Below, piece after piece: positions 41,737 through 50,187 of a DNA stretch of 64,000 nt; positions within the stretch are counted from its first letter, which is position 1, and the number at the start of each line of letters is the position of its first letter. The position numbers and the translations under genes are program-made. The notes under the pieces were generated by a model. The model did not search any database, was not told the DNA's origin, and saw nothing but the letters and a program-made list of their open reading frames with translations. This DNA is from Pseudomonas viridiflava. GTDB lineage: Bacteria > Pseudomonadota > Gammaproteobacteria > Pseudomonadales > Pseudomonadaceae. The stretch lies in the NCBI RefSeq assembly GCF_900590885.1, contig NZ_UUON01000030.1, positions 1-64,000 on the forward strand, in the 5' to 3' direction.

Positions 41737-43095
41737 TCAGCGCACGCCTTCAGCCCTCAACGCCGCCGGGGTGTAGTCCGCCGCCTTGGCATTGAAGCCG
41801 AACACAAAGCTGCTCTTCTCCTCATTCTTCATGCCCAGCGCGATGTAACGCCCGGCGATGATGTCGTACAGGGTTTCCACGGTGTAGGCCGGGGTCTGGT
41901 GGTTGTAGTAGAACTGCGCATGGCCCTCGGCCACCCGCCACAGTTGGCCACGGCCATCGTAGTGATCCACCAGCGCGACCTGCCAGCTGTCTTCGTCGAT
42001 GTACATGTGGCGCTTGGCGTAGATGTGCCGCTCGCTCGGCTTGACCGTGCCGACCACTTCCCACACGCGGTGCAGCTCATAGCGGGTGAGGTCCTGGTTG
42101 ATATGCCCGGCCTTGATGATGTCGTCGTACTTGAGCGTCGGCTGGTCGAGCTTGTAGCTGTTGTAGGGGATGTACATCTCCTTCTTGCCCACCAGCTTCC
42201 AGTCGTAGCGGTCGGGTGCGCCGGAGAACATGTCGAAGTTGTCGGAGGTACGCAGGCCGTCGGACGCAGTGCCCGGCCCGTCGTAGGCCACTTGCGGCGC
42301 ACGCCGCACCCGACGCTGGCCGGCGTTGTAGATCCAGGCCAGGCGCGGTTCCTTCACCTGGTCGAGGGTTTCATGCACCAGCAGCACGTTGCCGGCCAGG
42401 CGCGCTGGCGCCGTCACTGACTGCTTGAAGAAGGTCAGCACGTTGGCGGCCTTGGCCGGGTCCATGTCCGGGATCAATTGCGGCACCGCCACTTCTTCCT
42501 CGAAACGGATCGCGGTGTAGCTGCCGTTGGTCTGCGGCGTAGCCTGGGTGATGATGCGGCGCAGGTTGCCGCCGTGGTAGCGGGTGATGTGGTTCCACAG
42601 TACTTCCACGCCATTCTTGGGGATCGGGAACGCGTAGTAGCGGTTGCCGGTGAAACCTTCCAGGCCGTTGCCATCGTTGATCGGCTTGACGTTAAGCGCG
42701 CTGCGCTTGATTGACTCGTAGATATCCGGCGGCAGGTTGACCGTGCGGTGGCTCGGGTACACCGGGATCTTGTAGGTCTCGGGGTAACGCTTGAACATCG
42801 CCACCTGGCCGTCGGAGAGTTTGTCCTTGTACTTGTCGACGGTGGCCGCGGTAATCACGAACAGCGGTTTTTCACTGGCGAAAGGGTCGGCGAGAAAGCC
42901 CTTGGCGTCCACCGCGCCGGCATTTTTCGGGATGCCGCCGGTCCAGGCCGGGATCGAGCCGTCGGCGTTGCCGGCTTTTTCCGAGCCCATTGGGGTCAGG
43001 CTGGTGCCGAGCTTGGCCGCCTCTTCCGGCGACACCGCCGCCATCACATTGGCCGCCAACAGGCTGAGGGCCATCACCGCAAATAGCTTACGCAT
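41737..43095 (-). CDS. DUF1329 exported protein
   Basis: A 452-residue exported protein: signal peptide (KLFAVMALSLLAANVMA), then a DUF1329 domain. This family is distantly like outer-membrane lipoprotein-sorting folds and is nearly always beside DUF1302 proteins. Typical segments are AAKLGTSLTPMGSEKAGNAD and GSIPAWTGGI. The start at 43095 begins the signal peptide; the longer frame is rejected. It follows the DUF1302 gene by 26 bp, so they form one operon. In P. putida homologous pairs have been linked to growth on alcohols or related compounds; the molecular role is unknown. Confidence 0.88.
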   Translation of the reverse strand: MRKLFAVMALSLLAANVMAAVSPEEAAKLGTSLTPMGSEKAGNADGSIPAWTGGIPKNAGAVDAKGFLADPFASEKPLFVITAATVDKYKDKLSDGQVAMFKRYPETYKIPVYPSHRTVNLPPDIYESIKRSALNVKPINDGNGLEGFTGNRYYAFPIPKNGVEVLWNHITRYHGGNLRRIITQATPQTNGSYTAIRFEEEVAVPQLIPDMDPAKAANVLTFFKQSVTAPARLAGNVLLVHETLDQVKEPRLAWIYNAGQRRVRRAPQVAYDGPGTASDGLRTSDNFDMFSGAPDRYDWKLVGKKEMYIPYNSYKLDQPTLKYDDIIKAGHINQDLTRYELHRVWEVVGTVKPSERHIYAKRHMYIDEDSWQVALVDHYDGRGQLWRVAEGHAQFYYNHQTPAYTVETLYDIIAGRYIALGMKNEEKSSFVFGFNAKAADYTPAALRAEGVR

Positions 43096-43121
43096 AGAGT
43101 CTTGTCCTTCTTTAAGACAGA

Positions 43122-44912
43122 TCAGAAGTTCGCGCCGACGCTGAAGGCGAGGAAGTCGCGGTCGGTCAGGGTGTTGTAGTCGCCACCAAAGAAGTCGGTG
43201 TAGCTGAGGCTGGCGGTATAGGTGTTGCGGTAGTCGGCATCGACCCCGACGCTGATGGCCTTGGCGCCTTTGTTGAACAGGCCGTTGGGGCCGTAGCCGG
43301 CGACGTCGTGGGACCACGACAGGTTGGGCTTGAGGTTGATCCCGCCAATCACGTTGTTGTAGTCCAGGATCGCCCGCGCTCGGTAACCCCACGATGTCGA
43401 GGTGACGAAACCGTCGGTATCGCCCTGGAAGCCATAGGCGCCGTACACCGAGTCACGGCCGTAACGCAGTTTGGATTTATCCTCCAGGCCTGCGACATGC
43501 ACGATGGCCGCTTCGCCCACCAGCGTCAGGCGTTCGGCGCCCAGCACCTGGTCGAAGAACTGGGTCATGCTGCTTTGGACCTGGGTGATTTCCTTGCGGC
43601 GGTAGCCTTTGTTGTCGTCACCGAAGTTGCTGCGGATCGGCGAGGCCAACTGGCCCGCGACCGGGTTGATGAGCGCCAGGGTCAGGTCGGTGGTATTGAG
43701 TTGCACCGGTGCGTTCGGGCGGTAGCTGATCTCGCCGGTCCACGCCGTGCCGGTGGGCAAGGTTGTGGAGAAGCTGGCACCAAACAGACGGATATCTTCC
43801 GGGTAGTCGAGGTAGTACTGGCCGCGCCCGAGCATCAGGCTCTGGACCAGACCCGCACCGGAGCCCGGCGCCAGGCCGTTGGCGGTACCGGAAATCGCGC
43901 CGAGAGTGGCCAGGCTGGTGTTATTGGTGATGGTGCCCACGGTCGGCGTGCGGCTGTGGTAGTTCATGAAATACAGGCCGTACTCGGTGTCATCCCCGAG
44001 CCAACGCAACGCCGCACCGAACTGGCCGGAATCGCGCGCATCACGGTCGCCGGCGCGGCGCACGATCACGCCCTCGTTGGTTACGCCAAACCCCTGTCCG
44101 AACGCGGCGGCCACCGGCTGCAGCGGCGCAATCGCCGGGTTGCCCACGGTGTAGTTGTTGGTGCAGCCATCCGCCGCCACATCCCCACCAAAGAAGGTGC
44201 CGCAGTTATCCAGCACGGTCTGGTCCCATTCCAACTGATAGAAGCCTTCCACAGTCAGCTGGTTGGTGAGGGCCTGGGAGGCGAACAGCATGTTCACCGG
44301 AATCAGCCCTTCCTTGATCTCCGCACCCGGGCGGCGGAACGCCGACACGTCGATGGGGTTGATGCTGTTGATGGAGTTGCCGATGAAGGTACTTTCACCC
44401 CAGCTGACCACTTGCTTGCCCGCTCGCACGGTGCCCGGCAGGTCGCCCAGTGAATAGTTGTGATACACGAACGCATCGAGAATCTGCGCGCCGCTGGACT
44501 TGGCGCCTTCCTTGCGGTTGTGATTGCTGATCAGCTTGAACTCGCGGTCTTCGTCCTGCAGTTCGAAGTCGTACCAGTATTTGCCACGCACAAACACGCC
44601 GGTGTCGCCGTATTTCAATTCAAGGTCATGCAGGCCCTTGAAGATCTTGGAGAAGGTCTCGCCTTTCTTGAAGTTCAGGCGCCCGTCATCGCCGGTCGAC
44701 GCCTGCCCGGTGCCGCCGTTCACGGTGCCCACCAGCTTTTTATCGGCATCGCGCATGCCCCAGCTGGCGCCCACCGACAGCGAGGAATCGAATTGCCCTT
44801 CGATCTCGCCAATGTTGAATGAAACAGCCTGCGCCTGGGCACAGCATCCCAGTGCAACCGCAGCGGCCAGCGCCTGTGGCCTGAAGATGGCGCGCATTGT
44901 TGTTCTTGTCAT
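43122..44912 (-). CDS. DUF1302 outer-membrane protein
   Basis: A 596-residue exported beta-rich protein. A signal peptide (ALAAAVALGCCAQAQA) precedes FNIGEIEGQFDSSLSVGASW, the usual DUF1302 beginning, and the chain ends in the aromatic FSVGANF expected of an outer-membrane barrel. I start at 44912 (GGGGAAG upstream); an ATG at 44897 is an alternative. It is first in a two-gene operon with DUF1329. It may form a channel for a hydrophobic compound, but the substrate is unknown. Confidence 0.88.
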   Translation of the reverse strand: MTRTTMRAIFRPQALAAAVALGCCAQAQAVSFNIGEIEGQFDSSLSVGASWGMRDADKKLVGTVNGGTGQASTGDDGRLNFKKGETFSKIFKGLHDLELKYGDTGVFVRGKYWYDFELQDEDREFKLISNHNRKEGAKSSGAQILDAFVYHNYSLGDLPGTVRAGKQVVSWGESTFIGNSINSINPIDVSAFRRPGAEIKEGLIPVNMLFASQALTNQLTVEGFYQLEWDQTVLDNCGTFFGGDVAADGCTNNYTVGNPAIAPLQPVAAAFGQGFGVTNEGVIVRRAGDRDARDSGQFGAALRWLGDDTEYGLYFMNYHSRTPTVGTITNNTSLATLGAISGTANGLAPGSGAGLVQSLMLGRGQYYLDYPEDIRLFGASFSTTLPTGTAWTGEISYRPNAPVQLNTTDLTLALINPVAGQLASPIRSNFGDDNKGYRRKEITQVQSSMTQFFDQVLGAERLTLVGEAAIVHVAGLEDKSKLRYGRDSVYGAYGFQGDTDGFVTSTSWGYRARAILDYNNVIGGINLKPNLSWSHDVAGYGPNGLFNKGAKAISVGVDADYRNTYTASLSYTDFFGGDYNTLTDRDFLAFSVGANF

Positions 44913-45170
44913 GCGTCTTCCCCGGTGAGTGACAGAAGGCCCCACCCTACTGCCGCCGGTCAGGAGGGATAAGCGCACCAAGGAGGGATTCGTGTTGTCG
45001 CTCGAAAGGATTAGCAGGCGCTCTGGCCTGGGTCTGGGCGCAGGCATGGACCGGGTGGATGGAGGGTTATCAGGGGCATGGATGGCGAGCCTGGAAACTG
45101 TTGCATTTTTGACAACAGTGCATGTCGTGAAACGCTATTACTCATCCTGTTACAAACGGCTATTCTTGCC
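44913..45170. other. intergenic region between DUF1302 and the candidate small RNA
   Basis: No convincing gene. It should contain the DUF1302 promoter on the minus strand and the small-RNA promoter on the plus strand. On the plus strand, 45045-45100 has five GGA triplets close together, which is noted but not interpreted. Confidence 0.4.
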
Positions 45171-45332
45171 GGGCTTTCAGGGCAAACGGCCCGCTTCCCC
45201 AACGGGAAGAAAAGCCAGACTCCAATGGATTGATGCCTATTTTCAATCTGTTACCGGTGTTCACTGACGTTGATTTGTCGCTCCTTGATCCAACGTCTTA
45301 CTTCAGCCGCTGCCTTTGCAGCGGCTTTTTTT
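45171..45332 (+). ncRNA. candidate small regulatory RNA
   Basis: About 160 nt ending in a strong terminator. A -10-like CTATTCT at 45160-45166 (sigma-S-like) precedes GGGCTTT. The predicted RNA folds locally: CGGGC pairs with GCCCG near its start, then CTTCCC-CAAC-GGGAAG forms a perfect 6-bp hairpin. It has no credible reading frame. The closing terminator is AGCCGCTGC-CTTT-GCAGCGGCT and eight Ts. It could be RgsA/P16-like, since that Pseudomonas RNA is sigma-S dependent, but I cannot confirm identity. Confidence 0.55.
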
Positions 45333-45333
45333 T
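45305..45333 (+). terminator. terminator of the candidate small RNA
   Basis: A perfect 9-bp stem AGCCGCTGC/GCAGCGGCT with a 4-nt loop and a run of eight Ts on the plus strand. No coding gene on this strand ends nearby, so it must close a non-coding transcript. Confidence 0.85.
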
Positions 45334-45340
45334 GCCGAAA

Positions 45341-45368
45341 ATAAAACGGGGCGCTATCAGCGCCCCGT
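45341..45368 (-). terminator. terminator of the SDR gene
   Basis: ACGGGGCGC-N5-GCGCCCCGT followed on the minus strand by TTTATTTT, 27 bp past the SDR stop codon. Confidence 0.85.
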
Positions 45369-45394
45369 GGGATTCAGGCTTTTTCAGGTAACGA

Positions 45395-46306
45395 TCACAG
45401 GCTGTATTTCTGCAAATTCGCCATCATCTCCTTCAACGCCTCGATATTGTCCTTGGGGTGCGAGGCGCCTTCGAAGTCGCAGATCTGCGCCCAGTGCGCC
45501 GCCACGTCATCCGGCGAAAACCCGGCGTCCGGATCGAACCCCATGCCCAGGCTTTGCTCCCAGCGGGTCTTGCCGACCCAGCCGCCGCCCACTTCAAACA
45601 GCCCCGCGGTGTCCTGGCAGGCCTCGCTGCCCAGATACACTACCAACGGGCTGACCAGCTCCGGCTTGAGGCGCTCGAACACCTGCGGCGGGATCAGGCC
45701 TTCGGTCATGCGCGTGCCGCCGGTGGGGGCGATGGCGTTGACCAGGATGTTGTTCTTGCGCCCTTCCAGGGCCAGGGTGCGGGTCAGGCCGTAGAGCCCG
45801 AGCTTGGCCATGCCGTAGTTGGACTGGCCGAAGTTGCCGTAGATGCCAGAGGTGGACGCGGTGAAGATCACGCGGCCATAACCTTGCTCACGCAGATGGG
45901 GCCAGGCGGCGCGGGTGACTTTGTAGGCACCTTCGACATGCACGCGGTAAACCAGGTCCCAGTCGCCGTCGTCCATTTTGTGAAAGGTCTTGTCACGCAG
46001 GATGCCGGCGTTGTTGACCACCACGTCGATGCGACCAAAGGCGTCGAGGGCGTTCTGCACGATCTTGTCACCCTCGGTGACAGAGTCATGGTTGGCTTCG
46101 GCGATACCGCCGGCGGCGCGAATCTCGGCGACCACGCGGTCAGCCGCCGACGCATTGGCGCCCTCGCCCTGGGTGGAACCGCCGAGATCGTTGACCAGCA
46201 CCTTGGCCCCGTGCCGGGCGAACAACAGTGCATGGGCACGGCCCAACCCGCCGCCGGCTCCGGTGACGATCACGACCTTATCCTGGAACTGCACTGACTC
46301 ACTCAT
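45395..46306 (-). CDS. short-chain dehydrogenase/reductase
   Basis: A 303-residue NAD(P)-dependent oxidoreductase. It has the cofactor motif TGAGGGLGRAHA, the NNAGIL motif, the catalytic Ser in FTASTSGIYGNF and the YGMAK pair (Tyr, Lys). The length and C-terminal extension resemble the (3R)-hydroxyacyl-CoA dehydrogenase part of the multifunctional beta-oxidation enzyme. The ATG at 46306 follows GGAG. It has its own terminator. An alpha/beta hydrolase and an aldolase-type gene lie upstream on the same strand (139-bp gap), possibly one pathway. Confidence 0.88.
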   Translation of the reverse strand: MSESVQFQDKVVIVTGAGGGLGRAHALLFARHGAKVLVNDLGGSTQGEGANASAADRVVAEIRAAGGIAEANHDSVTEGDKIVQNALDAFGRIDVVVNNAGILRDKTFHKMDDGDWDLVYRVHVEGAYKVTRAAWPHLREQGYGRVIFTASTSGIYGNFGQSNYGMAKLGLYGLTRTLALEGRKNNILVNAIAPTGGTRMTEGLIPPQVFERLKPELVSPLVVYLGSEACQDTAGLFEVGGGWVGKTRWEQSLGMGFDPDAGFSPDDVAAHWAQICDFEGASHPKDNIEALKEMMANLQKYSL

Positions 46307-46445
46307 ACCGAACTCCAATGGCGACAATGGGAATGGCTTGAGTGTCAGGCACGGGGCTCCTGGTCACAATAAAGTCGGCCAGAGCTGAATGGTGCTCGAT
46401 AAGGCAGGGGGATGATGCCGCAGAGGTGCAGGGTCCAATGTGGGG

Positions 46446-47348
46446 TCAGGAATAGGCCAGCCGCGGCGCGGCCTGCCCAACCCCATCGCGAAACGCCAGG
46501 TAGTGCTTGAGCACCTGCACCGGCGCCTCGATCTGGGGGTAGTGGCCGATATTGGCCAGCAGCACCGTGTCGGCATTCGGCACCAACTGGTGATAACGCT
46601 CGACCATATGCACACCGGAGATCGGGTCGACCTCGCCATCGATCACCCGCAACGGCACCTCGCCGCGCTGCATCGCATCTACCCAACGCTCACGCAAACG
46701 TCGCCGCTGAGGAATGTAGGCGATCAGCTTGTGCAGGATGCGTGTGCCGTCGTTGCAGTCGATCAGGCTCCAGAAATCATCCAGCGCGCTTTCGCTGGGG
46801 CGGGTGTTGGGGCCGAAGATCTGGCTGAAACTGTTGGCCAGGGCGTTGCGCCCGAAGGCGCGGCCGATCATCCAGCCGAGCGGGCTGAGCAGGAGTTTCT
46901 GCACCAGCGCCGGGCGGTGGGTTTCGGGAAACAGCCCTCCATTGAGAAACACGCAGCTGGCCATCGAAAACCGGCCTTCATAGTGGCGCGCCAACAGCTC
47001 CTGGGCGACGCTGTCACCGTAATCATGGGCCAACACATGCACCGGCTGATCCACGCGCAGGTGGTCGAGCAGCGCCTGTTGCAGGTCGGCCTGCTCCAGC
47101 AGGCAATAGCCGTGGTCCAGCGGCTTGGCCGACTCGCCAAAGCCGAGCATGTCGCAGGCAATCACCAGATTGCGCTGGGCCAGGGGTTGCCAGAGGTAAT
47201 GCCAGTCCCAACTGGCCGTGGGGAAGCCATGGATCAGCAGCAACGGCTCGCCCTGCCCCGCCACCCAGTAACGGATCGCACGACCACGGAAGACGAATTC
47301 CTGACCGCGCTTGCGCCAGGCTCTGAGCGGGATCTCGGCGAGTGGCAT
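46446..47348 (-). CDS. alpha/beta hydrolase, MEST/epoxide-hydrolase-like
   Basis: A 300-residue soluble hydrolase: oxyanion motif LLIHGFPTASWDW, nucleophile elbow LAHDYGDSVAQEL and the catalytic His in NIGHYPQIEAP. The nucleophile is Asp, as in epoxide hydrolases and haloalkane dehalogenases, not Ser as in esterases, and the elbow closely resembles animal MEST proteins. Acid candidates include the Asp in VIDGEVDPISG. Its ATG overlaps the upstream aldolase stop (ATGA), so they are one operon. The substrate is unknown. Confidence 0.87.
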   Translation of the reverse strand: MPLAEIPLRAWRKRGQEFVFRGRAIRYWVAGQGEPLLLIHGFPTASWDWHYLWQPLAQRNLVIACDMLGFGESAKPLDHGYCLLEQADLQQALLDHLRVDQPVHVLAHDYGDSVAQELLARHYEGRFSMASCVFLNGGLFPETHRPALVQKLLLSPLGWMIGRAFGRNALANSFSQIFGPNTRPSESALDDFWSLIDCNDGTRILHKLIAYIPQRRRLRERWVDAMQRGEVPLRVIDGEVDPISGVHMVERYHQLVPNADTVLLANIGHYPQIEAPVQVLKHYLAFRDGVGQAAPRLAYS

Positions 47349-48130
47349 CAGCTTTTATACCCAGGGTCTTGGCTGTCCAATTTACGCAGCAACGCCGGCC
47401 AGGCCAGCGCGCCCCCCATACCTTGTGCACTCTTTGTGACAGCCGCCACCATCGCCTTGGCTCCGGCAAGAATCTGCGGGCCGATGGGGATCAGTTCAGC
47501 GCCGCCGTTTTGCGCCAGCACCTGGATATCGCAGGCGCGCTGGAAGGTGAACATCATCAGGAAGGTGTCGGCGATGGTGCTGCCGCAGGTGAGCAAGCCG
47601 TGGTTGTGCAACATCAGAAAGCTGTTGTCGCCAAGGTCGGCCTGCAGGCGCGCCTTTTCTTCATGGTTCAGCGCCACGCCTTCGTAGGCGTGATAGGCCA
47701 GGCTCGACAGCACGAAAATCGATTGCTGGCTGATCGGCAGCACGCCCTGCTTCTGCGCCGCCACCGCCACCCCGGAGGCGGTGTGGGTGTGCAGCACGCA
47801 GTTCACGTCGTGGCGCACTTCATGGATGGCGCTGTGGATGGTGTAGCCCGCCGGGTTGATCTCGTAGGGGCTGTCCATCAGCTTGTTGCCGGCCTGGTCG
47901 ACCTTGACCAGGCTCGACGCGGTAATCTCGTGGAACATCAACCCGTACGGGTTGATCAGGAAGTCATCGGTGCCCGGCACCTTGGCCGAGATGTGGGTGA
48001 AGATCAGGTCATCCCAGCCATGCAGCGCCACCAGGCGATAGCAGGCCGCCAGGTCGACACGGGCTTGCCACTCGGCAGCGCTGACCTGGTCTTTGACATT
48101 CTGTGGCGATAGAACGGGGGCTAGGCTCAC
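47348..48130 (-). CDS. class II aldolase/adducin family protein
   Basis: A 260-residue protein of the fuculose-phosphate aldolase fold. Zinc histidines are in VLHTHTASGVAV (two) and in MLHNHGLLTCG; the N-terminal part has FTHISAKVPGTDDFLINPYG. Non-enzymatic adducin-like members also exist. It is first in a coupled pair with the alpha/beta hydrolase. Together they suggest a small catabolic unit, but the substrate is unclear. Confidence 0.88.
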   Translation of the reverse strand: MSLAPVLSPQNVKDQVSAAEWQARVDLAACYRLVALHGWDDLIFTHISAKVPGTDDFLINPYGLMFHEITASSLVKVDQAGNKLMDSPYEINPAGYTIHSAIHEVRHDVNCVLHTHTASGVAVAAQKQGVLPISQQSIFVLSSLAYHAYEGVALNHEEKARLQADLGDNSFLMLHNHGLLTCGSTIADTFLMMFTFQRACDIQVLAQNGGAELIPIGPQILAGAKAMVAAVTKSAQGMGGALAWPALLRKLDSQDPGYKS

Positions 48131-48350
48131 GGTAAAGACCTCCTTGGCGCACTTGTTATTATTTTTTGAGTGATGGGCCAGTCTAGTCAGACACTCTGGC
48201 CCAAGGAGTTGCCTTGGCAGCCAGCTTGATGACCGAGCGAGTCAGCCATGAGAATAGTTGAAATTTGCTCAAGCAGCGTCAGAGAAGCGCCGCCAATAAA
48301 GGCACGCCGAACAGGTTGAGCAGGCCACCGAGCCCTGTTCGCCGCCCACT

Positions 48351-48488
48351 TCATGGGCCCGTCTCACGCTCAAGGCGCCCGACTACTTGCGCTTGGGCAT
48401 TGCCTTTATCTGGCGTGAGGGCGCCTATCTGTCGAAAGCCGCGCAGGCGTGGCTGCAAGAGTTTGCGCTCAAGCGCGCAGTGCAGTAA
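48351..48488 (+). pseudogene. C-terminal remnant of a LysR-type regulator
   Basis: The plus strand reads WARLTLKAPDYLRLGIAF then IWREGAYLSKAAQAWLQEF and a stop. This is the end of a LysR effector domain (typical form GLAWRR...LSPAARAFLD). No upstream helix-turn-helix or start remains between it and the aldolase gene, so it is a fragment. A LysR gene here would have been divergent from the aldolase operon and may once have controlled it. The last 20 bases overlap the flavodoxin gene end. Confidence 0.65.
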
Positions 48489-48924
48489 CCAGCTCAGCCA
48501 GCCAGGGTTCGGCGTCGGCTTCCGGGGTCACGCTTTCGCTGGCGTCCAGGCGCAGCATCGGCAGCACTTCGCGCACGCCCAGCTCGCCGAATAGCTCGCG
48601 CATTTGCTCGCCGCCGCCGCAGAAGGTGTCGCCGTAGCTGGCGTCGCCCAGGCCGATCACCGCGCCGGGCAGGCCGCGCCAGGCGGCGGGCAGCACGTCG
48701 CGAATGGCCGAATAAAGCGGCTGCAGGTTGTCGGGCAACTCACCCATGCCGGTGGTGGAAGTCACCGCCAGAAAGGCCTCGGGGGCATAGGCCTGCACGT
48801 CTGCCAGAGTGGCGCGCGGGTTGTACCAGGCTTCAAAACCGGCCGCGTTGAGGATGACGGCGGCGTGACGGGCGACTTCTTCAGCCGTGCCGTACACCGA
48901 GCCGGAAAGGATGGCGACTTTCAT
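48469..48924 (-). CDS. flavodoxin, MioC-like
   Basis: A 151-residue FMN protein: phosphate loop SGSVYGTAEEVARH, the isoalloxazine loops TSTTGMGELPDN and GLGDASYGDTFCGGG. The length fits short-chain flavodoxins such as MioC. The ATG at 48924 is preferred over a TTG one codon upstream. It is monocistronic and divergent from the LOV gene 129 bp away. It is an electron donor; the partner enzyme is not known. Confidence 0.9.
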   Translation of the reverse strand: MKVAILSGSVYGTAEEVARHAAVILNAAGFEAWYNPRATLADVQAYAPEAFLAVTSTTGMGELPDNLQPLYSAIRDVLPAAWRGLPGAVIGLGDASYGDTFCGGGEQMRELFGELGVREVLPMLRLDASESVTPEADAEPWLAELVTALRA

Positions 48925-49053
48925 CAATCTGATCCTGTAGTTGAGCGAAAGCCTGGGATATTAGCAGCTGTGGCAAAAATTTCGGCGCGAGCCGTGCAAC
49001 ATTCAAGGCATGTCATACACTGCCAGCATCCTTAATAAGACACGTAACGCTCA

Positions 49054-49521
49054 ATGATTAACGCCCAACTGATGCAAATGGTGATCAACGCTTCCAACGA
49101 CGGCATCGTCGTCGCGGAACGCGAAGGCAAGGACAAGCCGCTGATCTACGTCAACCCGGCCTTCGAGCGGATGACCGGTTACACGCCGGATGAAATTCTC
49201 TATCAGGATTGCCGTTTCCTGCAGTCCGGCGACCGCGACCAGCCAGCCCTGATGGCCATCCGCGAGGCCCTGGAAAGTGGCGTCGCCTGTCGCGAAACCC
49301 TGCGCAATTACCGCAAGGACGGCAGCCACTTCTGGAACGAACTGTCGCTGTCGACGGTGTACAACGAAGCGGACAAACAGACGTATTTTGTCGGTGTGCA
49401 GAAGGACGTGACCCTGCAGGTCAAGGCACAGCAGCGCGTGTTTCAGCTGGAAGCCGAACTGGCCCAGGTAAAAGCCGAGTTGGCCGTGCTTAAAATGACC
49501 AGTGGCAGCAACAAATCATAG
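49054..49521 (+). CDS. short LOV blue-light photoreceptor
   Basis: A 155-residue protein made of one LOV (flavin-binding PAS) domain and a C-terminal helix. The adduct-forming cysteine is C53 in YQDCRFLQ, with RNYRKDGSHFWNEL and YFVGVQKDVT downstream. Overall it matches P. putida PpSB1-LOV, which also has Cys53. The C-terminal helix (QQRVFQLEAELAQVKAELA) would form a dimer coiled coil. It has no output domain. A class II LitR-like MerR regulator lies two genes downstream; such pairs act together in P. putida light responses. It should bind FMN and respond to blue light. Confidence 0.93.
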   Translation: MINAQLMQMVINASNDGIVVAEREGKDKPLIYVNPAFERMTGYTPDEILYQDCRFLQSGDRDQPALMAIREALESGVACRETLRNYRKDGSHFWNELSLSTVYNEADKQTYFVGVQKDVTLQVKAQQRVFQLEAELAQVKAELAVLKMTSGSNKS

Positions 49522-49579
49522 GATATTCGACCATTAAGCGGATAATGGCGTTTTAATGCCTCCCTCCTGAGCACGCCTC

Positions 49580-50185
49580 ATGCAACGCGACGCACTTTTG
49601 ACACAGGACGAACTGGACTTTATCCAGAAGATGCAGCACAACCCGCAACTCAACCTGCGGGATGCTTCGTCGAGCCTGACCGTCAACGGCGGCGCGCAAA
49701 TTCGTGACTTGCTCACCCGGCTGGCCAGCCATGACCAGCTCACCATCCAGGCGCAGTTCGAAAACCAGCAACTCACCTTCCCCCTGCACCTGGTGGAAGA
49801 CGAGTTTCATGCGGTGCATTTGCGCCTGGGCGTGCCGACTATCTTTGAAGACGGGCCGATGGTCCGCCCCTGGCGCCTGGCCCTTGAAGCGCCGGTCGCA
49901 CTGGAGAACATCAGGGGCAACCCCGGCGCCCTGTGGGTGCATGAGGTGTCATTCAAGGGTGTGCTGGTGGAAATTCGCGGGCGGTTCAAGCCGCCGAAGA
50001 CTTTTGCGCTGTGGTTCAGCCCTTCGGGCTACGAGCGCATCGCCCTGCGTGGCACGCTGCAGCGTGAAACCGCGAGGGGCCTGTTTGCCTATCGCCTGGA
50101 CCAGAGCGACATGGACGAAACCGAGCGGCTGCGCCAGTTCATCCTGCATCAGCACCGCTTGATCCACCCCGAGGTTCACGCCTGA
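49580..50185 (+). CDS. uncharacterised protein, possibly PilZ-like
   Basis: A 201-residue soluble protein between the LOV and MerR genes. Beta-rich segments resemble a degenerate PilZ fold: MVRPWRL could be the arginine motif and EVSFKGVLVEI the [D/N]xSxxG-type motif. The match is weak and cyclic di-GMP binding is uncertain. It follows the LOV gene by 58 bp in the same direction and may be co-transcribed. It converges with the MerR gene 2 bp away. Confidence 0.6.
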   Translation: MQRDALLTQDELDFIQKMQHNPQLNLRDASSSLTVNGGAQIRDLLTRLASHDQLTIQAQFENQQLTFPLHLVEDEFHAVHLRLGVPTIFEDGPMVRPWRLALEAPVALENIRGNPGALWVHEVSFKGVLVEIRGRFKPPKTFALWFSPSGYERIALRGTLQRETARGLFAYRLDQSDMDETERLRQFILHQHRLIHPEVHA

Positions 50186-50187
50186 GA

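Noticed and set aside
44929..45267. Plus-strand frame of 112 codons before the SDR gene
   Set aside because: Low-complexity, no ribosome site, and it overlaps the candidate small RNA and its promoter.
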